The position numbers and the translations under genes were made by a program. A model generated the notes under the pieces. The model worked only from the letters and a program-made list of their open reading frames with translations. It did not search any database and was not told where the DNA came from. From Doris montereyensis (taxonomy: Eukaryota; Mollusca; Gastropoda; Nudibranchia; Dorididae), in NCBI GenBank assembly GCA_037039925.1, contig JAXRKP010001260.1:83088-147087 (forward strand): a stretch of DNA of 64,000 bases, in the 5' to 3' direction. Shown here piece after piece: positions 1 to 12,400 of this stretch. Within the stretch, counting starts at the first letter, position 1. Each line of letters opens with the position of its first letter.

Positions 1-519
1 CCTCATGATCCCCAGTCCAGCAGCCTAACCGCTTGGCCACCCGACGCCCTTATCTTTTATATGGATACATATAATTTTTTCTATTGTTTTGTGTAATACT
101 GAGGAGTGTAATGACGATCATGAAACTTAACAGTGCTCAATAGGAAGCACTGTATGAAACTACAGTATCATCTGATATGGGCAGAAAACCAAATTGCCAG
201 TCTTTTTAGGCAGAAAAAACCCCCACATACAATTATCGACTGTTATGCAGCTATGACCTTCTACTGCTCTCACCTATTTAGTACCATAATCCTGCTATCA
301 TCTTATCACTAACAGTGGAATAAGGACCTACAAACCTGAAGATGATCGCATTCTTCTGTAAAATAGCTGAATTTTATCTTCCACCCTATCCCATTTTCTC
401 GCCTGGCCTTCTAGAGCCTGCTGTCCCAGACCGAACACATCGAAAGGTTGTTCTGGGCTGAAAATCATTTGGAAAAAAGGAAAATCAGAGGGCAGAAAAA
501 AATGAACTGTATTATCTTA

Positions 520-1910
520 CAGGGAAAAAAGGGGAGGGAGGGAGGGGGTGTCCTGAGGAAGCCATTTTTGTCAAGAATTGGACAAGTCTAGCTTATTGAA
601 ATATTGGGTGGAGCACTTCCTTCCCTTCACAAATGTAGCTTAGTGTCGATTCATTGATTTGAAATGAATATTTTAGAAACAATACAGGCCTGACCTTCCA
701 CACATCTGTTGTACACTATAAAAGCTAGAAATTTTGTCTAAAGTATGGCAAATTGGTGCTCATTTGAATCCTCACAATGTACTCTTTCCAAACAATCTAT
801 TTTTGATGAATTGTCCAGAATACTGCCTTCCATCAGCCAGAAATTGTGTGACATATTCCGTGTATCTGTTATCAAAAAGGTGTCATCCGACATGAGTATA
901 AAGGAGACGGGGAAGTTGAAACAGGGTCGACAAGAAGTAGTTGAAAAAGCCTATCTGAATAGGGCGTTTAGCGTGAAAGATTATCTGCCCTTGTTTCAGA
1001 AACAGATCGGTGGTAAATATTTTGTGTGGAACCTGAAGCCCTTATTTAATTATAGTAATCCTTCTATTTTCTTTGTACCAGCAACACCCCTTTCTCAAAC
1101 TCCAATGGGGGAAATCTCGAACTACTAAGCTCTCATAATGTAAACAAAATATTTTTCAAATGCTTAAATTTTAAAATTTTACAGGAAAAAAGTTAGGAGG
1201 AATGAAGTCACATACCCCTTTTTGATTAAACATGTACAGGGCAGTATTCTTCAGCGGTAATGTAGATATAGAAAAGGTGTGTTTGGCCTGGAGAGAGGGG
1301 AGGGGAGTTACATTCTTTTGTTTCGTAGATTCAAATTCATGGCTATCTCAAACTCATTGACCCTACCTGAAGGAGTTTGAGATAACTCTGCTGCTCTGTT
1401 TTCATGGTTGAAGTTTATGTGAATTCAAAAATGAAAAGTAGCTCACATAAATCTAGAAAAGAATAGGATAATGCTTTGAAATGTCATAAAACATTGAGAG
1501 GCTCTTAACTAAATCTTGTCGACCCTGTTTGAAATGCCCTGGCTACCATATACTCATGTTGGATGGGACCTTTTGATAATAAGTGCTCGGAATTGGTCAC
1601 GTATTAGCCTGGCGATCGAAGGCAATATTCAGGATAGAGTACATTGTGATGATGAAAATGAGTACCCTCTTGCACACTTTAGACAAAATTACTGTCTTTC
1701 ATAGTACAACAGATGTGTTGATAGTTATGCCTGCATCGATTCTAAAAAATTTGTATGATTTCAAAGAATTGTTACTAAGGTTCTTTTGTGGTATCAATGC
1801 GAAGGAAATGAACTGCTCCATCCAATAATTCAATAAACTAAATTTGTCCAATTTAGGGAAAAAATGGCTTTCTCAGGACCCACTCCTTGAGAAAAAGTAA
1901 ACAAGTTTTG
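520..1910. repeat. Older nested foldback inside the left arm
   Basis: About 540-935 and 1,508-1,905 are diverged inverted copies of each other. Shared landmarks are the GTCGACCCTGTTT motif, the ATACTCATGT..GGATG motif, the TACATTGTGA motif and TACAACAGATGTGT. An unrelated insert carrying GGGCGTTTAGCGTG lies between. The predicted reading frames here (745-1128, 1583-1828) are parts of this repeat and resemble no protein I know. Confidence 0.7.
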
Positions 1911-2124
1911 GCAGCAATAAATATCTTTTTGTATAATAAACGATGTAAATTTGACAACAAAAATTTTTAACAGTTGTAATGATTTTGAATGGAAACCTAT
2001 TAGAATTTTAGTTCATCTCACTTGCATTAAATAATATAAACAGATTAACAAAATTTTTAATAATCTTACTAGAATAATTTACATAGAAAATAAAAAAAAC
2101 CCATAAATTTCACACAACCGATAA

Positions 2125-2743
2125 CAGTGGTCTCCGCCTAAGAGGCCAGTTCGGGATTGAACAAAATGTAGTCTCTTAGGTGAAATCTAAATACGTGATG
2201 GGGGGGGGGGGGGGGGGGTTATCCTAAATAATCATTTCGTAAAATTTATTGGTTGCACCTTTAGGCCTAGAGCTTAGCTAGGGAGGAGGTTGTATAAGAA
2301 AGATTAGGAAAAACAAAGCAGTGTACAATTCAAGAAAATTGTAGGCCTATTCCTTTTATCTGTTTCTATTTTTCATTACACATTGCATCAAGCATGAAGG
2401 CTTAATTCCTCTTCAATCCAAACTATCACCAGTCCTTTTTCAATGAAAACATGTTTCTAGTTCACATCGATTACTTGTAGCAAGATACTCTAATGACAAT
2501 GAATGCTAATGAGCTATAACACAATGAAGATCTACGATGACATGGTCCAGATAGAGAGAAGTGTGGCACTATTTGAATTTTCATTTCATTGAATTAAGTT
2601 TAGAATACCAATAGGCCTTCCAACGAAAGAAAAACTGGCCTCTTAGCCGGATTGAAGCTTTTGAAGTGGCCTCTAAGGCATGATAATTAAAGAGGAAAAA
2701 ATCTGCTATGTAGGAAAAGCGGCCTCTTAGGCGAAGACCACTG
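2125..2743. mobile_element. Non-autonomous TIR transposon (CAGTGGTCT..), left arm
   Basis: Starts CAGTGGTCTCCGCCTAAGAG and ends with the inverse of CAGTGGTCTTCGCCTAAGAG. These are ~25-bp terminal inverted repeats with one or two mismatches. The CAGTGG end and TA next to the right end recall pogo/Tigger-type Tc1-mariner elements. It is 619 bp with no transposase frame, and contains a poly-G run at ~2,200-2,218. Confidence 0.75.
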
Positions 2744-3769
2744 TAACCCATAACAATCTTTTGGTGAAGGCAACAGTCACACACCATCACATAAAATTGT
2801 TTTTCAAATTATCTTACAAGAGTGTTGATGAATCCGATATAATCAAAACGATCATTTTATCAGTACATATCTTTTGAGAAGTGAATATATATTTCAAAAC
2901 ACTGAACAGTAAAGATACCATATTTATATCACATTAAACTCACTTATTGTGTTGATGATCCTCAAGTATGTGTATTGACCGAGGATGAAGGCATGTTCTC
3001 AGATAGTCTGACCATACTTTGACTTCATCATCTAATCGATAAATACTGTGACCAAAAGACTTTTTGATTTTCATTAGAAGTTGTGGTTAAACCACTGTCC
3101 CCTGCAAAATAAAAGGAATTGATAGAATGAAAAGCTGTTTTCACTAATGTTACATAGAAATGTTGGGGCTTTCTTTAGGTTTGAGCAATTTTGTGACTTA
3201 TCTTCAAATTGAAATTGCCATGTGTACACTTAAATCACATGCCCATACAATCAGAAAAATCACTTTAATCATATGTATACGGACAAGAGATGAATTACCT
3301 ATATTCTCAGAGATAATGTCAGTTTCAGGCTTGCTGGTTTCATTGGCTTCTTCATTCTGCTGAAGATTCTAATTGAAAACATACAAAATAATATAAACAT
3401 GTCTGGTGCAAAGCAAAAAAACTATAGATGACTTTATTATTTGTTTAATTGCCCTGTCTGTGGTAATACTGAACTGAAGGAAATGAAAATCGTTCTTTGC
3501 ATTATTCCTTCCAAACAGTTTTGTTATTATAATATGATAAATTTCTTGTTTATGGAGTGTATTCTGAGTATATATTTATATACATAACTATTACTCATGG
3601 CAATACAAATCCAGTCTCACATGCATAACCAAAGATATTAATACCATTCATGATCATACATTCATATATATCTAATATAATTTTAAAAACTTGTTTATTT
3701 TCTGTCACGCCTCCTGACCTTGTTAAGCCATCAATCGAACTGAAATTTTGTATGGGAATACTCAAAGGC

Positions 3770-3984
3770 TTGGTGGTGTTGGTGGTCCAGTGGTTAGGTG
3801 CCGGACTGGGGATCATGAGAATCCCGAGTTCAAATCCTAGCAAAGTCAGGTCCGACATAGTGTTCTTTGGGAATAACACTTAATACATATTTTCCCCACT
3901 CTACCCAAGTACAAATGGGTACCAGCACTAGCTTGGAAGTAAAAACCTGCATCAGACTAGCGTCCTGGCCAGGAGGTGATTATT

Positions 3985-3985
<1 letters not shown>
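3770..3985 (+). mobile_element. tRNA-derived SINE (family 1), left arm
   Basis: The tRNA-like head has an A-box-like TGGTCCAGTGGTTAGG and a B-box-like GAGTTCAAATCC. A conserved body follows with GTGTTCTTTGGGAA and AAATGGGTACC, then a tail running into (TA)n. The same body recurs at 13,850, 17,791, 30,191 and 41,222. Confidence 0.8.
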
Positions 3986-3987
<2 letters not shown>

Positions 3988-4044
<57 letters not shown>

Positions 4045-4045
4045 T
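3988..4045. repeat. (TA)n microsatellite, left arm
   Basis: About 23 TA units followed by a short CA stretch, at the 3' end of the SINE. The right-arm partner is clearly longer. Confidence 0.95.
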
Positions 4046-4554
4046 ACATACATATCATTATATAACAGTAAATTCATGGATTTAGACTATTGTTAAAGAA
4101 AACATTTGAGTTTTATGAGTATTCCTCAAATTGATCATAAGTTACATTATTTTAAACTTATAAAGTCTTTATTATCTAAATCCAATAGAAACCGTATGAG
4201 AGAAAAACATTAGTTTTCCAGGATATCATAGCAACATGTTCTTTGGAAAAAAAGAAAAACTCACAACACATTGCTAATTGTTTGTGATTATAATTATTAT
4301 TAGAGCTATAATAACAAGCCAATTGGTAAAGTCTGCTTTCACAAAGTGAAACATTCTGCATAAAACTGAAATATCCTAATCTTTTTATCTATTGTACTAC
4401 ATACCTCTTGGTCAAGATCCTCTAAATATCTGTTCTTTTTCCCAACTTGAGCTTGATGAAGAGGACGTCAGCCAGTCCTTGGCACATTAAATAATAATAG
4501 CATCATGGAAACACAACACAATGGATGATTAATACAAAATTTATAACACAAAAA

Positions 4555-4918
4555 AGCCACAGTGGAGGAAGTCAAAAGTGATAAACGACAACAAAATTAC
4601 AACTCCACCAATAAAGACAAAACAAACATATCCAGCCCTACCTAGCCCCATTTATTTCTCTATTTTTTCTCCTTTTCCTTATACTCATTCTTAATATCAC
4701 CGTCTTCCCTTTCTTGATTCTTATCATCTCTACTCGCCCCCTATTTGCTCTTCCTTTCTGTTTTTCCTTCTGATATCACACAGTGTGATGCCTGTCTAAA
4801 TGTGCAGATATCCCTCTTTTTGTTGTCTGACAAAAGGTCATAAACCGAAACAACACGGCTTGTTCTGTCTTTATTGTTGGAGTTGCCACTTATTGTCGTT
4901 CATCACTTGTTACAAAAT
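4555..4918. mobile_element. Foldback MITE, left arm
   Basis: Long imperfect terminal inverted repeats: AGTGATAAACGACAAC..ACTCCACCAATAAAGACA at 4,575-4,625 against TGTCTTTATTGTTGGAGTTG..GTCGTTCATCACTT at 4,866-4,913. Nothing in between looks coding. The same termini flank a much smaller hairpin at 44,654-44,731. Confidence 0.7.
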
Positions 4919-4982
4919 TTATATGACCTGCAATATTTACCTCACCTCTTTAAATCAAATTACCCAATAAAAAAGTTGTAAT

Positions 4983-5610
4983 GGGGCGTTTAGCGTGTGG
5001 GAAATTATCTGCCCTTGTTTCAAAAAAGATCAGTAGGAACTCTTTTTGTGGAGCCTGAATCCCTTATTTAATTATAGTAAATACGAGGGCAGTGAGTACC
5101 GCACATCATCATTCATAAACCCTATTCTTCATCTTTCGGCTTTTCCCGTAAAGGGTCGCCCACAGTAGATCATCTTTCTCCACCATGTCCTATCCTGTTC
5201 GCCTCATCTCTTGCATCAACTATCTTCAATGTTTTCCTGCACCATAGCTATACTTTTTCACTTTGGTCTTCCTCTTCCTCCTGCCGGTATGTCCATCCGC
5301 AACATCTTCTGTCCAATATATTCCATACAGGATGACAACCAGTAATGATAATAAAAACTAGAAATAATAGATTAGTAGTACATAACATTCTATGTGTTCC
5401 TATTTTTAAAACTTTTTTATTGATTGACGACAACACAATTAAATATATTATCTTTTTATTTGTTTGCACTGAATATTGATGGCACAGACTCACATTTTAT
5501 AGAGAAAGTATTATAGGATTTTGCATTGAGGAAATGCGGCGATGCAATAGTGTTACCACGGCCAATCCGTGCGGTCCAATTGGGAATATTTGAAACAAGC
5601 TAAACGCCCC
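4983..5610. mobile_element. TIR element GGGGCGTTTAGC..GCTAAACGCCCC, left arm
   Basis: Begins GGGGCGTTTAGCGTG and ends GCTAAACGCCCC, giving a ~12-bp terminal inverted repeat followed by the related CTTGTTTCAA motif on both sides. The interior contains a LINE-like tail on the minus strand (RRCCGWTYRQEEEEDQ and, in other frames, DPLREKPKDEE). A related partial copy lies at about 958-1,062. No transposase was seen and the target duplication is unclear. Confidence 0.6.
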
Positions 5611-6918
5611 TGTAGTTTTACATTTTGATCCATTTTCATGAAATGTAATTTAGTATATTTTTGGAAGCCTGTTTTCAATTCTCAAATTCTCTGACAAATT
5701 ATATAAATGTTTCAACCCAAATTTGTATTTTTTTTTCGTTGTCCTATTTTTTAAAACTTGTTTGTTGGACAGAAAAAATCTTCATCCAGAGCTAGAACCT
5801 AATAGAAATAGATCTAGACAGGGAGATACAATATATTTATTAACAAGAGTGATATAAAAGTCTCAATTATTAATCAGATTCTATGGCAACACAAGACAGT
5901 AGAAACGTGGGCATCTAATTTCTAAAATTCGTAAAGGTGAAAATACAAAGCATAAGAATAAGTAGATCTAGCGTTCTGCTCTACCCGGCTAGTACTGGCA
6001 AGAATAAGTTGTGAAATGACACGCATAGAATGTCGAATGCTTTATACAGCTATTTCTCAATTTTATATGTATATCTAAATAAATCTAGTCATATATGTTG
6101 ATTCACATGTTTAGATAGATAACATTTAAGTGTTAAAGTCAACGTATGCGTCTTCTGCTGTCACTATACACTGAATAGCACTAGTAAAAAAACAATACGC
6201 AAAAAAGTTACCATTGATCTGGGGAAATCGTAAACCATCATGGGACAGATTGGCAGTAGAAATGCCACCTTAGATATAAATTTGGTTTTAAGCAAAACGT
6301 AATCAAAATAAATAAAAAATGACAGATTGTGAATTTTTCAAATTAAATTACTGAAATTTTAAAAAAGAAATAAAAACATTTTGTTTTAAACAAAGAGCTT
6401 TAATAAGGCTCAGTATTTGGCATACTGCTGAAATGTTTTTACAGTCTAATCTAACCGCATCAGTTCTCTGTATTGTAAATTACATGATATAGAACATTGA
6501 AGTTACCAGTTGATGCGTCCTCAGATTGAGCATCATATAAGATACCTTCTCTCTTAAGAGATCCTAAGCTGTGATTTAAATCAAAAGCTACCAAACAGGG
6601 TGTATAAGTGACTTTCTGAGGAATGAAAACATTCAATAATATAATGTAAAAGAAATTATTTTAAAACTTAAAAGGTAGGGACATTTGCAAGATAAGATTT
6701 TCGCTTCATGTTCCAATTAATTTAAAAAAAACTATTTTGGCCTCTCTTTTCCTCTTTTCATTTCAGGCTTTTCCTCTAAATTAATTTACATCTACTAGTA
6801 AAAAAGCGCTGTGTATTTGTTTAGTTTAAAATGACATAAAATAAAAAAGGAAAAAAAGCCATAAAATGGAATGTGTGGTGCAATTTTCCCCCTTTTTAAA
6901 ATTGAAGATGAAGAAAAT

Positions 6919-8376
6919 AGGAATTCCTAGGAATCACTAGGAAGCCCTTGGAATCCCTAGGAATCCCTCGAAAGCCCTTTGGCAGACCTCGAAAGGCACT
7001 TACCAAATCATCAATTTTAGTCTCAGAAGGCAAAATAACACCAGCCTAAGTGGTATAGGTCTATAGTATGCATCACAAATTACCATTAGATGCCGAGTAT
7101 TTTATAGAGAATATATAGAGCTCGCCACTGACTGACTAGACTTGGACGTAATAACTGACAGGAAAATACTGATATGGGTCTGATAAGTTATTCAAATATT
7201 GAGGAATATATTATGACTTGCGTCTGGGGTGTCAGGGGTCTTTTAAATTTTTTATGCGTTTTTGTGGGCCAAAGAAGAAGACCTGTTTGAGGGTAACAGG
7301 GATTTCTATAGTTAGCGCCATTTAGTTTTTTTTTGTTTGGAACCAAAAACTGGGTTGTCCGCTAAGTGACGTCACACTTTTCAACTCTATTGTCGGTAAA
7401 GAACCACGTATGTTATTTGCCTTCTGAGACTAAAATTGATGATTTGGTAAGTCTCTTACGAGGTCTACCAAAGAGCTTTCGAAAGGGATTCCTAGGTTTC
7501 AAGGGCTTCCTAGTGATTCCTATGAATTCCGGTGTTTATTTTTCTCGAAATCCCTAGGAATTCCTAGGAATCACTAGGAAGCCCTTGGAATCCCTAGGAA
7601 TCCTCAGCTCTTTGGTAGACCTCGAAAGACACTTACCAAATCATCAATTTTAATCTCAGAAGGCAAAATAACACCAGCCTAAGTGGTTCTTTTACCGACA
7701 ATAGAGTTGAAAAGTGGTTCCAAACAAAAACAAAACAAATTGGCGCTAACTATAGAAATCCCCGTTACCCTCGGAACAGGTCTTCTTCTTTGGCCCACCA
7801 AAAACACATAAAACATTTAAAGACCCCTGACACCCCAGACGCAAGTCATAATATATTCCTCCAACATTTTAATAACTTATCAGACCCATATCAGTATTTT
7901 CCTGTCAGTTATTACGTCCAAACCTAGTCATTCAGTGGCGACTCTATATATTCTCTATAAATATAAAATACTCGGCATCTAATGGTAATTTCGTATGCAT
8001 ACTAAAAAAACATTTAAAAGACCCTGACACCCCAGACGCAAGTCATAATATATCCCTCCAACATTTTAATAATTTATCAGACCCATATCAGTATTTTCCT
8101 GTCAGTTATTACGTCCAAATCTAGTCATTCAGTGGCAAGCTCTATATTCTCTATAAAATACTCGACATCTAATGGTAATTTCGTATGCATACTATAGACC
8201 TATACCACGGCTAAAATACCAGGACATACAAGGTAAAGAACCATGTAGGCTGGTGTTATTTTGCCTTTTGAGACTAAAATTGATGATTTGGTAAGTGTCT
8301 TTCGAGGTCTACCAAAGGGCTTTCGAGGGATTCCAAGGATTTCGAGAAAAATAAACACCGACACGGGTGCCACAGG
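6919..8376. mobile_element. Pair of inverted foldback units in the loop
   Basis: Unit A (6,919-7,556) and unit B (7,557-8,376) are inverted copies of each other. Each unit is itself bounded by inverted ends: ACTTACCAAATCATCAATTT..CAGAAGGCAAAATAA at one end and its complement at the other. CCTAGGAATCACTAGGAAGC motifs lie at their junction. Unit B contains an extra ~190-bp direct duplication (8,004-8,192 repeats 7,806-8,003). No transposase was seen. Confidence 0.75.
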
Positions 8377-8704
8377 TGTGTGATTTGCCTTAGGATGAGC
8401 AGAAGAGGGACCTAACTTCGTCTGGGATAGACGCAGGGCAGGGTGGGAGGGCCTTGGTTTTTGCGTGTGGGGGTGGTTCAGGGTCAGGGATGGTTATAAT
8501 GCATGCCTGACTATCATTATTGTAATCTTTCCTCTACCTAAATGACTAGATTCTATAATGACTATTCATTATTAGTACAAATATCTGAGAGAAAAAATGC
8601 TATTCGTCATTAGCATGGGATGTATTAACGGGATGATGAATCAATGACTGTTTTGGTACTCGAGTAAAGTAGGAGTCAAATTGATATGGAGCGAAAGGGA
8701 AAAT

Positions 8705-9062
8705 TTTAACTAGGTGTCAATAGTCTTCAAGTTCATTTGGTGGGGTGTCTGCTTCTCAATCAAAAGGTCTTGTGTTCATGCATAACAGATTGAACAATTT
8801 TCTTGTATTTTCATGTTCCTCTCCTCCTCCCCCCACCTCCCCATGTCCAGGTAGGTGGGTCGACTCTTAGTCCCATTGCAAATGGATGATGAAAATGAGG
8901 TTTGGTATGCAGATCACAGCTCTGCACGCTTAAGATTTAAAGATCCCTTGGCTGTTTACTGGGAATCTTGGCAAAATAAAAATATCCTACCAAAAGCCTT
9001 GAGATTACTTTAAATGTGGATGTGGGTAAGATCAAATCAAATCCAAACTCAAATCACAGTCT
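8705..9062 (+). mobile_element. SINE-like repeat, family 2
   Basis: Shares the blocks GTCCAGGTAGGTGG, CTTAGTCCCAT, GATGATGA, TTAAAGATCCCTTGGCTGTTTAC and the GTGGATGTGGGTAAGATC ending with 51,265-51,550. The ending AAATCAAATCCAAACTCAAATC resembles a SINE tail. The tRNA-like head is weak. Confidence 0.6.
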
Positions 9063-9139
9063 GGAGACAACATCAAAGAGCCTGACGCTTGCTTGGTGGG
9101 ACCTAGTACTGGCATAGATTCTAGGCCTACAACAGGATG

Positions 9140-9292
9140 TATGTGTTCCAGATAGAGAAAGCGGTATTGCCGATCTTAATTTGAATTTTCATTTGATTGC
9201 ACTGTGTTAGGCAGACAGTTAAGTTAGGCATGCTAATTAAAGAGGAAAGAATTTGTTACATGTGGACTGGCCTCTTAGGCTGATACTACCGA
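9140..9292. mobile_element. Degraded fragment of the CAGTGGTCT TIR element
   Basis: Resembles the terminal part of 2,125-2,743: CCAGATAGAGA..TTTGAATTTTCATTTGATTG, GCTAATTAAAGAGGAAA and GGCCTCTTAGGC. It sits immediately upstream of the first recognised Misato exon. Confidence 0.6.
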
Positions 9293-9336
9293 ATCATTAT
9301 ATTTAATGTTATTTTCATTCTGTTACTTAATTTCAG

Positions 9337-9488
9337 GAATCTTCCTTTGTGTATGATCCACAAGCCCTCTTGGACTTTACAAAAGAGATAAATCATGATG
9401 TTTTGTACCGAGAAGGCAAGAATCTGAAAGGTAAATCTATTACATTACATGAGAGAATTCAATTGTCAGTCATTGAAATCAAGGAGAA
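9337..9488 (+). CDS. MSTO1: Misato exon (N-terminal region; 3' boundary uncertain)
   Basis: Follows a TTTCAG acceptor (9331-9336) and opens in phase 0 with ESSFVYDPQALLDF, then NHDVLYREGKNLKGKSITL and HERIQLSVIEIK. This matches the Misato segment that in vertebrates reads CPDVLYRTGRTLHG. The frame stays open to 9,603, but homology fades after IEIK. A GTACAG donor at 9489 would leave phase 2, which fits the phase of the next recognised exon (GAG AA|G ACT). No clearly better donor is visible. The sequence after about 9,600 looks like repeat-derived DNA. A short exon encoding the missing ~25 residues may lie unrecognised in the intron. Confidence 0.75.
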
Positions 9489-12400
9489 GTACAGTAGAAC
9501 GCTCGATAATTTGACCGCTGATACTCCAACAAACTTGCTTATTATCCGACTGAATAGAGCAGGAACTAAATTTTGTCCTATATTCTGTTTATCGATAAAT
9601 TGACAGATCGCTGTTCCCACTCTTGACATAAGATAGAGGGAACAAAACTGTTAATTTAATGGAAAAAACTTTGATAATCGGACTTGATTTTTTCAAATTC
9701 TTGGGCAGGTACAGCACTATTAACAATCAGTTAAACTGTGAAGGCTGTCAGACAATGAGGAGACAAAAAAGACCAAAACCGGATGTAACACTAACGTGCA
9801 ATAGTGTTAACCTACACTGGCCATGTACCCATCGGAGGCAAGGACCAGTAACTGAGCATATGATTAGTCCCAACAGTTGAGTTGTCCGGCTTGAACTTGA
9901 GCACTACGCCAGACATTTAGCAAACAAGGGGATTCAGTGGTCGGATAAAATTAAAGGAATGAAACACTCTTGGGAAAGAACAGCGCGAAGACCAAAAGCA
10001 CAAGAATTAGGACAGTGGAAATGGAGATAGATAGGACACAACCTCAGAGAAGTTGCTATAAGACACGCCCTTCAATGGAACCCACAGGGGCAAGCCATGA
10101 GTAACCTGGAGAAGAAGCGAGTGGACGATGACTGAAGAGAGATCTTTGTGAAAGGACTTAACAAGATGGGAACAAAAGGGAAGTCAGTTGTTTATTGCCT
10201 CTACCCTGGTATAAGATGAGAAGGGCATAATAATGATAATAATAAGTTACGCGAGATGGCATAACTGAATGAAATGAGAGTACCAGATTAGGGTTGTGGG
10301 GGTCACAATAATACTTTCACATAGTTGGAAATGGTAGGAAAGTGTCACATCACTTATAAGTCATTTTCATTTCTTTCTTTTGGTTTGTAGTTCTTGCATT
10401 TTACTATTAATTATCACCTGTTGTCCCTTGGGTAGGGCCAAAGGTGTGAGCAGTAATACCCCAGAGCTGTTTATCTCTCGCATCTGTTTCCAGTTGTTGC
10501 CAAGGAATACTTGAATCTTCTCATCTCTGCTTCCATCTATCGTCTCCATATGTCTCTGGGTTGACCCCTTTTCTTTTACCCTGTGGGTTCTAATGGAGAG
10601 CTTGTCTTCAATATGATGCTTGTCTCGGCTTTCTCAATGTATATCCCACTTAACGCCATTTCCTTCTAGCAATTTTCTCTTTCAATGGCTTCCTTCCATG
10701 TTCTGCGACATAACTCAACATTGCTAATTATTTCCGGCCAATGGATGCCCCAACTGTTCCTTAAGCATTTGTTTGAATGTTTAGAGATTTTGGTTGTTTT
10801 GTTTGATCTCCATGTTTCCGCTCCATATAAAAGTCTCTTCTGTATGTTTAATTTGAAAATTTTGAGTTTTGTCTTTGTTGACATTTTCTTCATCTTCAAT
10901 TTTAAAAAGGGGGAAAATTGCACCACACATTCCATTTTGGTGCCTTTTTTTCCTTTTTATTTTATGTCATTTTAAACTAAACAAATTACACAGCGCTTTT
11001 ACTAGTAGATGTGTAAATTAATTTAGGAGGAAAAGCCTGAAATGGAAAAGAGGAAAAAGAGAGGCCAAAATAGTTTTTTTTTAAATTAATTGGAACATGA
11101 AGGAAAATCTTATCTTGCAAATGTCCCTACCTTTTTAAGTTTTAAAATAATTTCTTTTACATTATATTATTGTATGTTTTCATTCCTCAGAAGTCACTTA
11201 TACACCCCCGTTTGGTAGCTTTTGATTTAAATCACAGCTTAGGATCTCTTAAGAGAGAAGGCATCTTATATGATGCTCAATCTGAGGACAAACATCAACT
11301 GGTAACTTCAATGTTCTATATCATGTAATTTACAATACAGAGAACTGATGCGGTTAGATTAGACTGTAAAACATTTCAGCAGTATGCCAAATACTGAGCC
11401 TTATTAAAGCTCTTTGTTTAAAACAAAAATGTTTTTTATTTCTTTTTAAAATTTCAGTAATTTAATTTAAAAAATTCACAATCTGTCATTTTTTTACTAT
11501 TTTGATTACGTTTTGGTTTAAAACCAAATTTATATCTAAGGTGGCATTTCGCTCCTACTGCCAATCTGTCCCATGATGTATTACGCGATTTCCAGATCAA
11601 TGGTAACTTTTTTGCGTGGCTGTTTTTTACTAGTGCTATTCAGTGTATAGTGACAGCAGAAGACGTACACGTTGACTTTAACACTTAAATGTTATCTATC
11701 TAAACATGTGAATCAACATATATGACTAGATTTATTTAGATATACATATAAAATTGTGAGAAAATAGTTGTTATGGCATCTTCGACATTCTATGCGTGTC
11801 ATTTCACAACTTATTCTTGCCAGTACCAGCCGGTAGAGCAGAACGCTAGATCTACTTATTCTTAAGTGCTTGTATTTTCACCTTTACGAATTTTAGAAAA
11901 TTAGATGCCCACGTTCTACTGTCTTGTGTTGCCATAGAATCTGATTAATAATTGAGACTTTTATATCACTCTTGTTAATAAATATATTGTATCTCCCTGT
12001 GTCTAGATCTATTTCTATTAGGTTCTAGCTCTGGATGAAGATTTTTCTGTCCAACAAACAAGTTTTAAAAATAGGACACGAAAAAAAAAATACAAATTTG
12101 GGTTGAAACATTTATATAATTTGTCAGAGAATTTGAGAATTGAAAACAGGCTTCAAAAATATACTAAATTACATTTCATGAAAATGGATCAAAATGTAAA
12201 ACTACAGGGGCGTTTAGCTTGTTTCAAGTATTCCCAATTGGACCGCACGAGATTGGCCGTGGTAACATATTGCATCGCCGCATTTCCTCAATGCAAAATC
12301 CTATAATACTTTCTCATAAAATGTGAGTCTGTGCATCAATGTTATTCAGTGCAAACAAATAAAAAAGATAATATATTAATTGTGTTAGCGTCAATCAATA

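Larger units (their letters stand above)
336..4477 (-). pseudogene. Antisense copies of four Misato exons (left arm)
   Basis: On the minus strand, 4405-4477, 3299-3359, 2944-3101 and 336-457 are copies of the exons at 13334, 14475, 14733 and 17387. Splice sites are preserved. Reading frames are not: the 4405-4477 copy gains TGA in the homologous frame, the 2944-3101 copy has a different indel, and the 336-457 copy is 122 bp instead of 118 and shifts near its end. The copies lie 5' to and opposite the gene. They cannot add to a + strand mRNA as coding exons but could pair with it. Confidence 0.9.
1..6918. repeat. Left arm of ~6.9-kb inverted repeat
   Basis: Reads as the reverse complement of 10,883-17,839 along its whole length, including SINE, TIR elements, (TA)n tract and Misato exons. 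Differences are scattered 1-4 bp indels, some substitutions, and tract-length changes in poly-G and (TA)n. The inner edge is at 6,918. The outer edge coincides with the window start, so the arm may continue to the left. Confidence 0.95.

Noticed and set aside
745..1128. 127-codon frame in the left arm
   Set aside because: It lies across a diverged foldback and a TIR fragment. The right-arm copy is interrupted, and no family resemblance was found.
3770..3860. Functional tRNA gene
   Set aside because: Only A-box/B-box-like words remain in a SINE head; the cloverleaf stems do not pair.
9659..9880. Frame with LIIGLDFFKFLGRY, resembling the end of a retroviral-type protease
   Set aside because: Too short and isolated; no neighbouring reverse transcriptase or integrase of an LTR element was found.
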